From the NCBI GenBank assembly GCA_027923505.1, contig BROI01000022.1, forward strand, positions 62,001-126,000: DNA of 64,000 nucleotides, read 5' to 3'. The notes beneath the pieces are model-generated. The model was not told the DNA's origin and did no database searches. It saw nothing but the letters and a program-made list of their open reading frames with translations. Both the position numbers and the translations under genes were made by a program. Below, piece after piece: positions 12,103-23,636 of this stretch (positions within the stretch are counted from its first letter, which is position 1; the number at the start of each line of letters is the position of its first letter). Source of the DNA: Mayamaea pseudoterrestris. Its lineage: Eukaryota > Bacillariophyta > Bacillariophyceae > Sellaphorales > Sellaphoraceae.

Positions 12103-13438
12103 ATGGCTTCGACTGGATACGTTTCGAATGATGGAGAGGACTTCTTCAAGCCCATCCAGGTATGTCGAATGCATGTGCAATTTGATTCCAGCTTTGGAGG
12201 AAAATTGCGTTCGTCTCCTCAAAGCTGATGGTTTTGTGAACCACTAGTTTCTTCCTTTCGATCTTGTTTGCTGGCCATGCGCGGAAGAGGCTTTTAGAAG
12301 ATCTATTCTTGTCTCGTGGAGGTCCCTCCTTCATTGTCGTCGGATATCAACGGAGGTCCAAATTTTTGGCTAACCTCGCCTCTTTTCTTGTCGCATTGCA
12401 GCAATTTCCACAGCGCATGACGACTTTCAACCAAGTATCGATTGAAGGAATGGAAGAGGAGGTGTTAAAGGCGCAGCCGTATGGATTAGAGGTCAGTGCG
12501 CGCTGTCCACGGTGGCTACAAAATTTTGTTGCTACCTGTCGCAAGCATTGTCTCACCGTCTCCCTCTTAATCCTCTTGACTTGTTCGTCGTCTTGATCCT
12601 ATACTCGTTGCTTATCATTGCGCAGGAGGAGATTGACTACGTTCTGAATGTTTGCACTTCTGATCTCTATCGCGACATGAAGGAAAGACAGGTTGACTTT
12701 GTTTCGCCACAAACCTACAATCCCTACTCTTCCTACATGCCCTACAGACGCTACTTGGTCGATTGGATGAGCGACGTTGGCGAGCAATGTCGTTTACACA
12801 GCACGACGATTCATGTCAGTATTCTGCTGCTGGACAAGATTTTTCGATCAGCCGAAATTCCGAGGAGTCAGTGGCAACTGCTGGCGACTGCTTGCATTTC
12901 GATTGCCGCCAAGTACGAGGAAGCGGAGGAACAAACTCCGCATATTCCAGAGCTTTTGCAGCTGACGAGATTAAGCGCTGCGGGGCATACGTCGCTCTCG
13001 TTTCGGGAAGGCGAACTTGACGTTTTGCGCCGCTTGTCGTGGAAACTTCGCGCCTTTCCGCCATTGCATGTCGGCAATTACTTTCTTTCCAAGGGAGTCG
13101 TCTTTGAAGATGATTTGTGGCAAGGAAGAGAGCTCATAGAGAAGATTCCAAAGTACATGAAGAAGTACATTGAGTTCTTTTGCAACCTTTGCCTGCAGGA
13201 CTACCAATTCCAGCAGTACTTGCCGACGCAACTTGCTGCCGCAGTCGTTCTATCGAGTCGGGTCGCTCTAAACATTGAACCAAGGTGGAGGTTTGAGCTG
13301 GTCCACCTGACTGGATATGAGGAAGCCGAAATATTTCACATATTCCAGCACGTTTTCCAGTACTATGAGGAACAGTTTCCTGGTCATGGAACCCGATCCA
13401 TTTCGCCGAGATCCGTCACTGACGCGAATGGTTTCTAA
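12103..13438 (+). CDS. Cyclin, J/A/B-like, three exons
   Basis: Cell-cycle cyclin that would bind and activate a CDK. Exons are 12103-12159, 12402-12491 and 12626-13438, joined by two phase-0 GT-AG introns, giving about 319 aa. The start is the ATG at 12103 (context GGATCATGG); the first two exons are short. The cyclin box begins in exon 3 with YRRYLVDWMSDVGEQC, followed by TIHVSILLLDKIF and the hallmark ACISIAAKYEEAEEQ, which holds the Lys and Glu that contact CDKs. A second cyclin fold follows (LPTQLAAAVVLSSRVAL, LVHLTGYEEAEI). The KYEE-based layout resembles cyclin J and the A/B group more than D-type cyclins. I see no clear N-terminal destruction box, although the N-terminus is only ~50 residues. 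The C-terminus has a Ser-Pro site (RSISPRSV). Confidence 0.87.
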
Positions 13439-13882
13439 TGAAACAGTTTGCTTATTGCACCAGTATACACCGCGTATACTTGTTGGGTCTCGCCTTGTCA
13501 AAGCATGCGTCATGTTTTACTTGTCGAGTGACTCATATACCGCTCCATCTATTCATTTAAATTATACTCCGCGCTACTCTAATCAGTAATAAATCACTGC
13601 ATTACTTGAACTCTCATCAACGTCTTTTACGTAGTACTAGTTATGCACAATACAATTGGCTCCCATGAACCGACAGTTTTGTTTGATCCAATCTTTCGCC
13701 AGGCCCTCCGAAGCATTAAGATAGCTAAAACGCTTGGCGCGCCAAGTGTGACTCGCGGTCAAGCAAGACTCAACGAATGATGCGATGATGCGACGATCGA
13801 CCGACGCCATGGAATATCCAGGCCGTGCCTTGCAGAAGGAGTCTGTCAAAAGGAAATATAGCTTCTGGCAGCGTCTAGTAGA
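13439..13882. other. Intergenic region, no gene seen
   Basis: About 440 bp between the cyclin stop and the SDR start. The left half is AT-rich (cyclin 3' end, with AATAAA-like CAGTAATAAATC near 13587). The right half should hold the SDR promoter. No other feature seen. Confidence 0.45.
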
Positions 13883-14954
13883 ATGAGGAGCTTCTTGCTG
13901 GTAGTCGCGAGTGCGTTGCACTTGCTTTGCTCTGGCGTCTCGGCCACCGACATTAATTCTCCTTCCTCGTCGTCACACTGGAAACTTCCATCAAACACTC
14001 ATGCCGTCGTGACGGGAGGAACCAAGGGGATCGGAAAGGCAATTGTGGAAGAGCTTGCCAGTCCACTGGGTTTGGGTATCAAGGTACTCACTTGCGCCCG
14101 CCATCAGCAAGATTTGAATGCGCGCCTCGACGAATGGAAGGCAAAGGGCATGGATTGCACGGGCATCGTTGCCGACTTGTCGAGCAAGGCAGGTCGAGAT
14201 GACTTTGTAAAGGCAGTAAGAGACTGGCTTGGAGAAAAGCCTCTTGATATTCTCGGTAGGTCAATATTGAATGAGTGTTTGCTAACGATGGCCTAGCCAA
14301 GTTCGTGCCATATTCAACGAATTATGCATCGTTTCTTTACTCAGTGAACAACGTCGGAACCAATGTTCGAAAGGCTTCAGTTGATTATACAGACGAGGAT
14401 GTCGAGTTCGTGTGGCGAACCAACTTTCACAGCATGTTTGCCTTGACATGCGCCTGTCACGACCTTCTGATTCGTACGAAGGACGACGGTCGAACAAGCA
14501 GCGTTGTGAACATTGGTAGCGTCGCCGGTGTCACGTGCATCAAGACTGGCACACCGTATGCTAGTACAAAGGCGGCCATGAATCAGGTACGAGGATGAAC
14601 ATGGCTAAGATGTGTACAGTCGTGTCCAGCAGATGGAGTTGCCCACTCACCCCGTTGCTTCCTTTGCAGGTGACGGGAAATTGGGCATGCGAATGGGGAC
14701 CCAAAGGCATACGAGTCAACTGCGTTGCACCTTGGTACATTAACACGGAACTGGCTCAGCAAGTGCTCAAGGATGCGCAGTACAAAACATCTGTTCTTGA
14801 GCGAACGCCACTTGGGCGAGTCGGAGAGCCGACAGAAGTGGCCTCACTCGTTGCCTTTCTTTGCTTGCCGGCGTCAGGCTACATTACAGGCCAGGTTATT
14901 GCTGTCGATGGAGGGTTCAGCCGGAATGGCTACTACGACAGCTTTTACCCATAG
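13883..14954 (+). CDS. Tropinone-reductase-like SDR with signal peptide, three exons
   Basis: Short-chain dehydrogenase/reductase, NAD(P)H-dependent. Exons are 13883-14255, 14345-14586 and 14670-14954; the first intron splits the codon giving DILVNNVG, and the second is phase 0. The product is about 299 aa. Residues 1-22 ([21 protein letters not shown]) form a signal peptide, so the protein enters the ER route; no ASAF motif follows, so plastid import is less likely. SDR motifs in order: cofactor loop [14 protein letters not shown], catalytic Ser in NIGSVAG, YASTK with catalytic Tyr and Lys, and [12 protein letters not shown]. The APWYI and [14 protein letters not shown] signatures match the tropinone reductase-like subfamily. 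The name does not imply tropane chemistry; the substrate is unknown. Confidence 0.9.
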
Positions 14955-15310
14955 CTGCAGACACTACAGAAGCCGTCGAATGTGGACAACCACCGACCGA
15001 CCACCGGTACGGCGGCCCATATTTCATCCATTGCTAGAACATAGTTTGAAAATAAACGAATATGATTCAAAAATATTATTGAAGTTTACTTTCAACGAAT
15101 GTGGCCGATATTCAAGTTTGCAGAAGTCGGCGAGCGGGGTGGTGGAGCGACTTGACACGAAATCGTGTTCAACTTCACAGTCAAAATGGTGTAGTAACTT
15201 GGGTAGAACCATAACTGAAGCACATTGTTTGCCGCTTGTTCTCTCCGTTTGTTGCTGCACATCACAAACGTCGCAAAGAAGTTGCAACTTTATTGCGTGT
15301 TCAAGTAAAC
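14955..15310. other. Intergenic region, no gene seen
   Basis: About 350 bp between the SDR stop and the PHD-gene start on the same strand. An AT-rich stretch near 15050-15080 probably belongs to the SDR 3' end. No other feature recognised. Confidence 0.4.
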
Positions 15311-17705
15311 ATGCCATCAGTCCGTGCTGTGATCGCTCGCAAGAGTTCTGCCGTGGCGGCTACGTTGCCCAACGGTGTGGCACAGCCCTTGAAAAGAAAA
15401 AGAAAGAGATTGGTTGAGAGCTCGGCCACTTTAATGGCAAGTCCCGACTCCGATAATAATGTACATGTGACCGACGCTATGTCGAACTTTAGAGCAAAGC
15501 GAATGCGTAGATCTACGAACGAAGCCTCCGAGCAAGCAGTGGCCACACAACCCCTGCACGTGCAGGATGGCGCTTGCAAAATTGCTAAGAATGGCCGGAC
15601 TACCAATGGCAAGCGTAAAAGTCAATCAAACGGATCAATAACTAATGATCTTAATGTAAGTTTCGTCTTCTAGAGCGCGATTTGCCCAAAAGCCGCTGCA
15701 TATCATCAATTCGCTCAACGATTCCATGTACTCACGTTAGAATCATCAGCCTCGTGAGCACTTAAATGTCGCTCAAGCGGGCTCGATCGAAGCATGCGCA
15801 GCAATATTAGCGTCAATTGATGAGCGCGCATATTCTAGAGCTGTTCTTCGTGATGCGGATGCCTTATTGCATCGTGTAGTGTTGCCCATGAGCTTCCCTT
15901 GGTTCCAGTCCAGCGAAGAAGAGATTTCGCAGGTAATCGCGAGAGACATAGATGAGTTAAATGGAATCGTCACCGCAAATGAACAGCATGTCCCAAATGG
16001 TACTTGTTGCAGCGACGATATCACGGCTTCTGTGCGAAGGACAAGTGATCCCGGTGTACTAGAGCTGACTTCCTTCACCCAACCTTTAAAACGTCTAGTC
16101 CAGCCTCCGTTTGTTGGGCCGACTTGTCCGACAGACAATCCTTTGCATCCTGGCGAGCTTTCTTTGCGAATGTTCCATGATATACGATCAAGGGACCGCG
16201 TGAAGCGCGAGTTGGAAACCCGGCGGCGCAAGAGAACTTACATCTCCTTCAACATTGCGTCTACCAGTAGTCGTTCTACAATATTTGATCCTCACCATGA
16301 AACTCTACAGCCACTTCTTTTGGCAGCGATTCTTCCCCATGAGGTCTTTCGTGGGGCGAGGACTACAAAATTGAATGCTGAAGAGATTGCCGCGCATTTC
16401 GGCTCATATGATTGCAGATACGGACTTGCCGAGCAAAAGGATGGAATCAAACGTTATAGAGCAGGTCGCACGAGAAAAGTTTGGACAAAAAAGGTTCCTT
16501 CTGCGTTCATGCCAGTGTCGATGCTGACCGGTGAGTCTATGACGCCAAGCACTTGGAGGAGACCGAGAGATGTTAGAGTTGGCATTCGGATTAATGGGTC
16601 ATTACTGGCAACGAGTACGGACCCTGACAGGCTCGAGGCTAATGAAATTATTGACGATGCTATTGTTGCAGCTTACGCGGTGCCTGATGAATCTTCTTTC
16701 ATCGACCGACAACTGCAGTGTCGCCTCGATGTAGATTCATTTCTGGCCGCTTCATTTACCAAGGGTCGAGCGCTAAAGGCTGCGCAAGGTGTGGAAACTC
16801 TTCAAATCACAGCCTCTGTGATCTACAACGAGAGTGCTGTCGTTCTTTCCGTAGTGCCTCCAGTGATAGACTGTTTTCCGTCAGACGGCGGTATGCTGTA
16901 CACGACATGCACGGCACCGGGTGCCATCTCGCGTTGCCCCCAGGCCGATGCGAATGAACCAATATCTTCAGTCCTTGACTTGACGGCATCGAATTACAAA
17001 ATATGCACTATTTGCTGGGCGCCCTCTTTTGGCAAAATACTTGAGAATAGTGAGTGTCCACTATTGAGCCAATGCGTCGGATGTGGCTTGGTGGTGCATT
17101 CGCAGTGCTACGGAGGCCGGAATCCCCTTGGATTTGGATGGAAGTGCGACGCATGCCTCGAGTGGACATTAGAAAATCAGGGCAAGGACTGTAACGAATC
17201 AATCTTTAAACAACATCGCTGGAGTATTTCTTGTTCCGATTGTGGAATACGAGGCAGCTCTTTGATCCGTCGCGACGATGGCAAATTTGTCCACAACACT
17301 TGCCGTATTTGGAAGCCACCAAAGCCTGCAGCCGTCGCCCGATCATGTGCACTCTGCGGAACTTACTCAACCTTTCTTGTCCGCTGTGCGGCAAGAAATT
17401 GTCTCGTTGAATTCCATCCTTTGTGTGCACTGATTGCTTCCAACGCTGCAGATCTGCAGCATCAAGACCCAAATCGAACGCCAAACGTTGCGACAAGCAG
17501 CGCGGTCCAGTTGGACCAGTTCCTATGCACTCAATATCGACTTGCTCATCTCGAGGTGGGCTCTCGAGCATCCGAAACAGTCGAGACGGTCCCTGTGGCC
17601 TTTTGTGGGCTCCACAATCGCGACCGACGTGACGATCTTTACGGTCTTCCGGCGGGAGGCAAGTATCTGGAAGGGACGATGCACATTCCTCCACTGTTGC
17701 GATAG
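15311..17705 (+). CDS. PHD plus extended-PHD finger chromatin protein, two exons
   Basis: Probable nuclear histone reader of about 769 aa. Exon 1 is 15311-15655 and exon 2 runs from 15741 (or 15750; both acceptors keep frame) to 17705. The start ATG at 15311 has a good context (GTAAACATG). Residues 1-115 are basic with likely NLS clusters (KRKRKRL, RAKRMRR). From about residue 535 a PHD finger opens with ICTICW and continues with CVGCGLVVHSQCYGG and WKCDAC. It is followed directly by an extended PHD (CSDCGIRGSSLIR, FVHNTCRIW, SCALCGTYSTFLVRC, EFHPLCAL, and a final CGLHNRDRRD). The PHD-knuckle-ePHD order is that of BRPF, JADE and AF10 proteins, which serve HAT or DOT1L complexes. I see no bromodomain or PWWP. 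Membership of a specific complex is inference. Confidence 0.85.
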
Positions 17706-17793
17706 ATACTGAAGTCCTTCGATTGTCTACTGTGCTGACTAGTCTTTTGAAACCTGAAGATCAGTCAGTCGTAAAGTACGTCTGATAAATGCG

Positions 17794-19313
17794 CTACAGA
17801 TTAAATAGATTAAGCGAGAGCGCCATGATAAACATTCCCACCATAAAGGAAAAGGTGGCAACCTTGTCGTTCGGATCGTACCGATGCGCCGTTGGTAACA
17901 GTTCTCTGGCGGCTACAATGACCAACATACCGGAAACAATTCCAAAAAGTGATCCAAACATTGTTGGTGTAAAGGAATTGGCCAGCACGGCCCATCCGAG
18001 CAAGGCCGCTAGTGGTTCCGATACAGCCGAAAGGCAAGCCCATGTAAACGCTTTTAATTTGTTGCCCGTGGCATAGTAGACCGGAAGTGCAACGCAGAGT
18101 CCCATTGGTACATTGTGAATGGCAATGGCAACGGCCAGTACGCCGCCAACCTTGGGGTCGGACAAGGTTGCCACGAATGTCGCCAGCCCTTCTGGAAAAT
18201 TGTGTAATGCTGCGAGTGTAGCAATTGGAGTATTAGTAGCGCTATCAGAACAAATTTAATCGCGAACTTTTAAACGACTTACCAATCGCTAGAGCCGTGT
18301 TTATTCCCATTTTCAAAAGAGCCTTGTCGCGTGGTGGATGTGCATGGTGTTGATTATGTGCATGATCGTGATGCGAGTGACTTGCGGCGTGCTCACTCGT
18401 TTGCTCGTCAAGTACTCCTCCTTCCATCACTGGTACAGATATATCAGTAGCTATCTGTTCACTTTCACAACCATTCTCTATTTCGTCGCCTATTGCAGCC
18501 TCTGCCAATTCCTTGTCATCCATTTCCGTCCCTGCTCGAGAGCACGTTCCTTGGTCGCAGCATGCTTCTTCTTGACAGCCGTCTTGCGCAGTTGTCAAAT
18601 CCCAATTTCGATGCTCCTTTTGTTGAAAGTTGTCAATCTCCTGGGCCATGCGCTGAATGCGCTCCAAGTCGCAGACTGGATCCGACGAGCAGCAGGGGCA
18701 GGCCGACGTTCCCAAATTTGTGGAGTGCGATGACTCACAGGGGCGCTCGAGACAAGCGTCGGCCGATGTCACTGCTGCGGAATGATTATCGTTGCTCTTG
18801 CTTTGTTGCACTGGAACGTCATGATGATGGTGATCATGATCGTGATGGTGGTGATGATGATGTTGATGTCCCCCTTTTCCATGCAGGAGGCAAGTCACAA
18901 GTAGATTCAGCAGCTGAACAATGCACGAGGTAGAACGTCAGAGTAAATTCGAGCATCACAGATATCATACATTCTTTCTGGATGTATACGGTACGTACCA
19001 CCATGAGTATTAATCCTCCAAAGAAACATCCTGTTGCCAAGGCGTACGCTACCCCATCATCGTACCCCGCCTGCAGAAACGACTCGGTCGCTTCGGGAAA
19101 CATGTCCACCAGCGCCAAGTAAATCAAAACACCCGCTGAAAAGCCAAGTCCACTCGCCAAGACGCGCTTGGATGCCAGCTTGACGAGCGATGGAACAAAG
19201 ACAACGGCGGCGCCGACCGCAGTGCAGGCGCCAGCCGCAAAGGTCAATCCAATGGCAATGCCAACGTTTTCATTGCTGCTGGTACTGGATGATGATGTCG
19301 TTTCTCCTGACAT
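17794..19313 (-). CDS. ZIP-family metal transporter 1, atypical TM5 site
   Basis: ZIP (SLC39/ZupT-like) divalent-metal importer, about 454 aa. Exons on the minus strand are 19313-18999, 18913-18283 and 18209-17794; the last intron is phase 1. The start is the ATG at 19313, as the frame upstream has only a TTG. Exon 1 encodes TM1-3 (VGIAIGLTFAAGACTAVGAA onward). Exon 2 encodes a ~210-residue loop with a His stretch (GHQHHHHHHHDHDHHHH), a Cys module at 18539-18703 (CPCCSSDPVCDLERIQRMAQ, ending EEACCDQGTCS) and a second His patch. Exon 3 encodes TM4-8 with the metal site HNFPEG in TM4. In TM5 the usual HNxPEG reads HNVPMG (AAT GTA CCA ATG GGA), so the site glutamate is Met. The tandem paralogue keeps Glu. 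Transport may be altered, or the protein may sense or regulate. Confidence 0.9.
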
Positions 19314-19626
19314 GCTGCTGATGCTGCTGCTGCTGATGCTACCCAATAATCTATATTCAATCTATTTTAGAATTTCGTTGCAGGAAAGAAGCAAGTCGAA
19401 AGGGCCTCCTCATGGTGAAACGGGCTGCATGGAAAATCGCGTGGATGCGGAGGTGACGCGGGAAAGAACGAATGACTCATGAAAGTTCGTTTTCACTGAC
19501 CGAGCTGCGTGGATTGAGCTACCGGTAGCTATCCGTGCCGTACCGGTATCATACATGCTCCTTGACCAATAACGGATGATTGCGAGACAAAAAAGTGTCA
19601 AAACTGGTTAACTCACTTATCCTTTC
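19314..19626. promoter_or_regulatory. Promoter region of ZIP 1, with ACCGGT palindromes
   Basis: About 310 bp between the tandem ZIP genes. A perfect 14-bp palindrome AGCTACCGGTAGCT lies at 19517-19530, about 205 bp upstream of the ZIP 1 start, and a second GTACCGGTATC lies at 19540-19550. A CTACCGGTAG copy also lies upstream of ZIP 2. A trans-acting role is inference. Confidence 0.4.
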
Positions 19627-21068
19627 TTACAACAAAAACAAGGTCAGCGAAAGCGCCATGATGAACATGCCCGCCATGAATGAGTATGTCACCACGGAAT
19701 CTTCGGGATCATAGCGATGAGCCGTTGGTAGCAATTCGCGCGCACTAATTATCACCATCATGCCTCCCACCAAACCAAAGAGTGTGGCATACATGGTGTC
19801 CGTAAATGAGTTTGCCAAGACGGCCCATCCAAGCAGGGCAGCGAATGGTTCGGAAATGCCACTAAGGCAAGCCCAGGTAAAGGCCTTCCATTTGTTGCCC
19901 GTCGCATAGTAAATCGGTAAAGCCACGCACAGGCCTTCTGGTATGTTGTGAATGGCAATGGCGACGGCTAGAACCACCCCAACCTTGGGGTTGTCCAAGG
20001 CAGCAACAAATGTAGCGAGTCCTTCGGGGAAGTTGTGCAGTGCTGAATATTTGACGAATTGGTGCAGATGGTGAGGGAAATAGAGACAAACGACCAAAAC
20101 TTTGGCTTGTGCAACATTGTTAGACGTACCAATTGCAAGCGCCGTATTAATGCTCATTTTGACAAGTGCCTCGTCGTGAACATGTTGCGGCGCACTCTCA
20201 ACCGCTTTGATTCGTTCATCATCGACGACAGCACCACCGTCTCCTGCACCTTTGTCTGCAGTATCTGTAGGTGGTAAATTCGCACTTTGTGGCGCTACAG
20301 TAGCGTTTTTACTCGGCACGCTACAATCAGCAGAACATGTTCCTTGCTCGCAGCAAGCTACTTCTTGCTCCTGTTCTCGCTCATGCGCAGCTGCAGGATC
20401 CCAATCATGATGTACCTTGTGAACAAAGCGGTCCATTTGCTCTGCCATTTGCTGCATTCGATCTAAATCCCCAACTGGATCATTCGAGCAGCAGGCGCAG
20501 GCAACCATTTCGGCAGCGTCTGGTTGATTCGTTGGAGGTGCATCACCGTCTTGGTCCTCCGTCGCGTCTGTGCGCTGTTGAAAGGCATTATTATTCTTTC
20601 CGTTAGTCTCGACTGGAATGTCGTGGCTGTGATGATGACCGCCAAGACCTTTTAGTAGCCATGTCACGATTGCATTGAGTAGCTGATATGAATAAGAAGA
20701 AGCATGTTGGATGAGCAAGTGGTTTTAGAATGACGCATTGACGATGAATCCAGTAGTCAATTCCTCTCATGACTTACAATCATGAATACAACGCCACCAA
20801 AGAAACACCCAGTCGCCAGAGCATACGCCGTTCCTTCCTCATGTCCAGCTGCTTGAAAGGCCAAGTTTGACTTTCTAAAAATCTCGACAAAGGAAACATA
20901 CGTCATGACGCCTGCCGAAAGGCCGAGTCCACCAGCAAGGACGCGCTTGGAGGCAAGCTTGACCAGTGATGGCACAAAGACAACGGCAGCGCCCAATCCA
21001 GTGGCTGCGCCTGCTCCACATGTCAAGGCAAAGGCAATGCCAACATTGGGGTTGTCATTGACAGTCAT
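19627..21068 (-). CDS. ZIP-family metal transporter 2
   Basis: Paralogue of the neighbouring ZIP gene in the same orientation, about 419 aa. Exons on the minus strand are 21068-20778, 20682-20130 and 20042-19627. Exon 3 is 416 bp in both genes and the intron phases match, so this is a tandem duplication. TM1-3 are in exon 1 and TM4-8 in exon 3. Both metal-site motifs are intact here (HNFPEG in TM4, HNIPEG in TM5). The loop has fewer His (GGHHHSHD) than ZIP 1 but keeps the Cys module at 20332-20499 (CACCSNDPVGDLDRMQQMAE, ending VACCEQGTCS). The second intron is 87 bp, a multiple of three with no in-frame stop, so retaining it would insert 29 residues just before TM4. Likely a plasma-membrane or organelle Zn/Fe importer; the metal is not decidable from sequence. 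Confidence 0.9.
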
Positions 21069-21513
21069 TGTAAATGGTTGTTGAGATGAGTGAGGGTCGA
21101 AATAATGTCGAATTTAAAAACAGATCGGTCTGTGCTTCTACCGGTAGCCAAGAGAGTCTTTCCAAATTGAGCCTTCCTGCTATTGCATTTGCGTTATTGG
21201 CGTGACAATACAGTACGTTAATTGAAAGTCTGTTCTTGATAACCAATTGCAGACTGCTCGTTCAAGTCTCGTCGACGACAAGGTTGAAGCGGCGAGATCG
21301 TTCTTTTGGCCATGGAAGGCGAGCGGTTGCGCAGCGACGCGTCGATCGTGTCGTGCGAACGAATGATACTTACCATCTTTTCAGTCGCGCTTACAATCAT
21401 GTGAGTCTTTGTGAGACATCATTCAGCCAATCACAGCGCATCAAAGGCATCTTCGATTCGACAAAGCACGCCTCATCAATGTTCACCATGGAAAGTCACC
21501 TGCTGTACCAAGC
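21069..21513. promoter_or_regulatory. Divergent promoter region, ZIP 2/carnitine acyltransferase
   Basis: About 445 bp between divergent start codons. CTACCGGTAG at 21138-21147, 70 bp upstream of the ZIP 2 start, matches the palindrome upstream of ZIP 1. No other feature recognised. Confidence 0.4.
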
Positions 21514-23636
21514 ATGCTACGCCACCTGACCCGTCTAGTAGAGCAGAGAAAGTTGGGTTTTTCATTAGCTTGCATGACGGCACATGCAAAGAAACTATCG
21601 AATGGCGCGAAAGTGAATGAAGCAACCCACCGACAGTTTGCCTCTCACGCATTCACTTTCATTGACTGTCACGGCGACTACCGAGATGAATTACACCTTG
21701 AGAATCCTTGTCTTCCCCTCTACTCGAATCAAGCAAAGCTTCCTCGACTGCCCATTCCATCCCTTGAAGAAACTGCCGAGAACTTTCTTCAATCGGCGCT
21801 TCCCCTCGCCAAATCCAAGGAGCAAGTTGACACTTTGCTTGCTGCCGCAAAGGTTTTTCCAGAGCAAGCAGCTCACTTGCAACAACGCCTCTTGCAGCGC
21901 CGTCAAGAATACAATGACTCATCGTGGCTGCAGCATTGGTGGAACGAGCAAGTCTACTTGCAATGTCGGGATGCGCTCTTTTACAGTTCCTTCTTTTACC
22001 GTCTTGCATACGACGATTCCTGTCGTCGCGACGGAACATTGCGAGCGGCGGCGGCGCTGCAAGCCTTGACAATCTTGTCGCAAAGGGTTTGTTCGGGTCG
22101 AATGCCGCCGGATACTGCTGGTCGCAGTAAGATTCCGCTTTGCTCGACGCAGTACAAATATTTGTTTCATTCTTGTCGCATTCCGCAACCAAAGCAAGAC
22201 TTGTACCGCATTTACAGTCCCAATACAATTACGCCAACGCCTATACGATTGCATGTAGCAGTGGCTTGCAAGGGTCAGTTCTACAAGGTATATGTGACGG
22301 ACGACGATGGAAGAGTCTATTGTCGAGCTGCTTTGCAGAAGGCATTACGAAAGTGCAGGGAACAATCCATGCGTGACCACGACAAGGCGCTGCCGGAGCT
22401 CGGGTGGTTGACCGCCACGAACCGAAACACTTGGTCTGATACTTACAAAATAATCACGAACGATGCACAACTATCGACTGCCTTGCATGACTTGCAGAGT
22501 GCGCTGTGTATACTAAGTCTGGATGACAATCCAGACGATCCAACTTGCGTCCCGACGGAGGCGCAACATGCAGCGCAAATTTGGCATGGCAATATCACCA
22601 ACTCGGCCAATCGATGGATGGACAAGTCCATGCAAATAACAGTGAATGAGATTGGGGGTCTTGGATACGTTGGAGAACATTCCATGATGGACGGTGTAAG
22701 TGTGTGATTATGTGACCAATATAAACCAAAAAACCTTTTTCTGATATCTCGCCTTTCTCATTCATATAGATGCCGGCAATGATGGTATCACACTACTTGA
22801 TGAACCAAGGCCGTGTCGACCGAGGCGATGCGAAAAATACGTCGCCAGTCAATGTATTACCGGACGAGCCAGTCAACATTTTCAAATCAGCTTTCCGAGC
22901 GCTCGACCCATCCCTCCAACGCGAAGTTGAGACGCGTGTCCATGCTGCCCGGCAGGAGGCAACAGATATCATCTTGAATTACGGCATTGATGTGCTGACA
23001 TTTCAGCATTTTGGCAGTGACACCATCAAGATGACTGGCTGCTCTCCCGATGCGTTTGCACAAATGGCGATTCAATTAGCATGCTATAGAATCTATGGAG
23101 AGCAGGTTGGAACGTACGAGGCAACGCAGATGCGTGCCTTTCTGCACGGCCGGACGGAAACGACGCGCAGTGTCTCCTTGGCCAGCCAGGCGTTTGTGAA
23201 AGCCATGTGCGCGTCAAACATTGACGACTCCAAAAAGCACGAACTACTGCTTCAAGCATGTAAGGTGCACGCGGAAACTACGCGCAAGGCAGCAGGCGGC
23301 ACTGGAGTTGATCGCCATTTCTATGGCTTGACAAATGTTTTAAAGCCCGGTGAGCCAACGCCATCCTTGATAGATCATGAGTTAACAAAAGTATCCAAGC
23401 GATGGAAGGTTTCGACCAGCACAGTCCCCGGCGTTCAGTGTGGGTTCAGCAGCGTTGAGCACGACGGAGTCGGCATTGGCTATGATGTGAAGGGAAAACA
23501 AATTGTTTTTACTGTAACAGGACAATCGAAGGTTGTAAACGTTCGCTGTCTGAATAAGCTCCTGTCGGATGCGCTCAATGAAATGATGCATGTCGCTCAA
23601 CAGGGACACTTTATACAACCTACCAGCAGGTTGTAA
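21514..23636 (+). CDS. Carnitine O-acyltransferase, two exons
   Basis: Transfers acyl groups between CoA and carnitine, moving acetyl or fatty acyl units across organelle membranes. Exons are 21514-22695 and 22770-23636 (phase 0 intron), about 682 aa, the usual family length. The catalytic His is His389 in GEHSMMDG, and the intron falls just after this motif. Other choline/carnitine acyltransferase signatures: an N-terminal PSLEETAENFLQ-type region, WLQHWWNEQVYLQCRD, the CoA/carnitine region YGEQVGTYEATQMRAFLHGR followed by TETTRSVS, and DRHFYGL near the end. The N-terminus (MLRHLTRLVEQRKLGFSLAC) is basic and amphipathic, suggesting a mitochondrial presequence. There are no N-terminal transmembrane pairs as in CPT1, so a soluble CAT/CrAT or CPT2-like enzyme is likelier. 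Acyl-chain preference cannot be read. Confidence 0.93.

Noticed and set aside
11559-12155. 198-codon antisense frame upstream of the cyclin
   Set aside because: It overlaps cyclin exon 1 on the other strand, has irregular Cys-rich composition and no recognisable domain.
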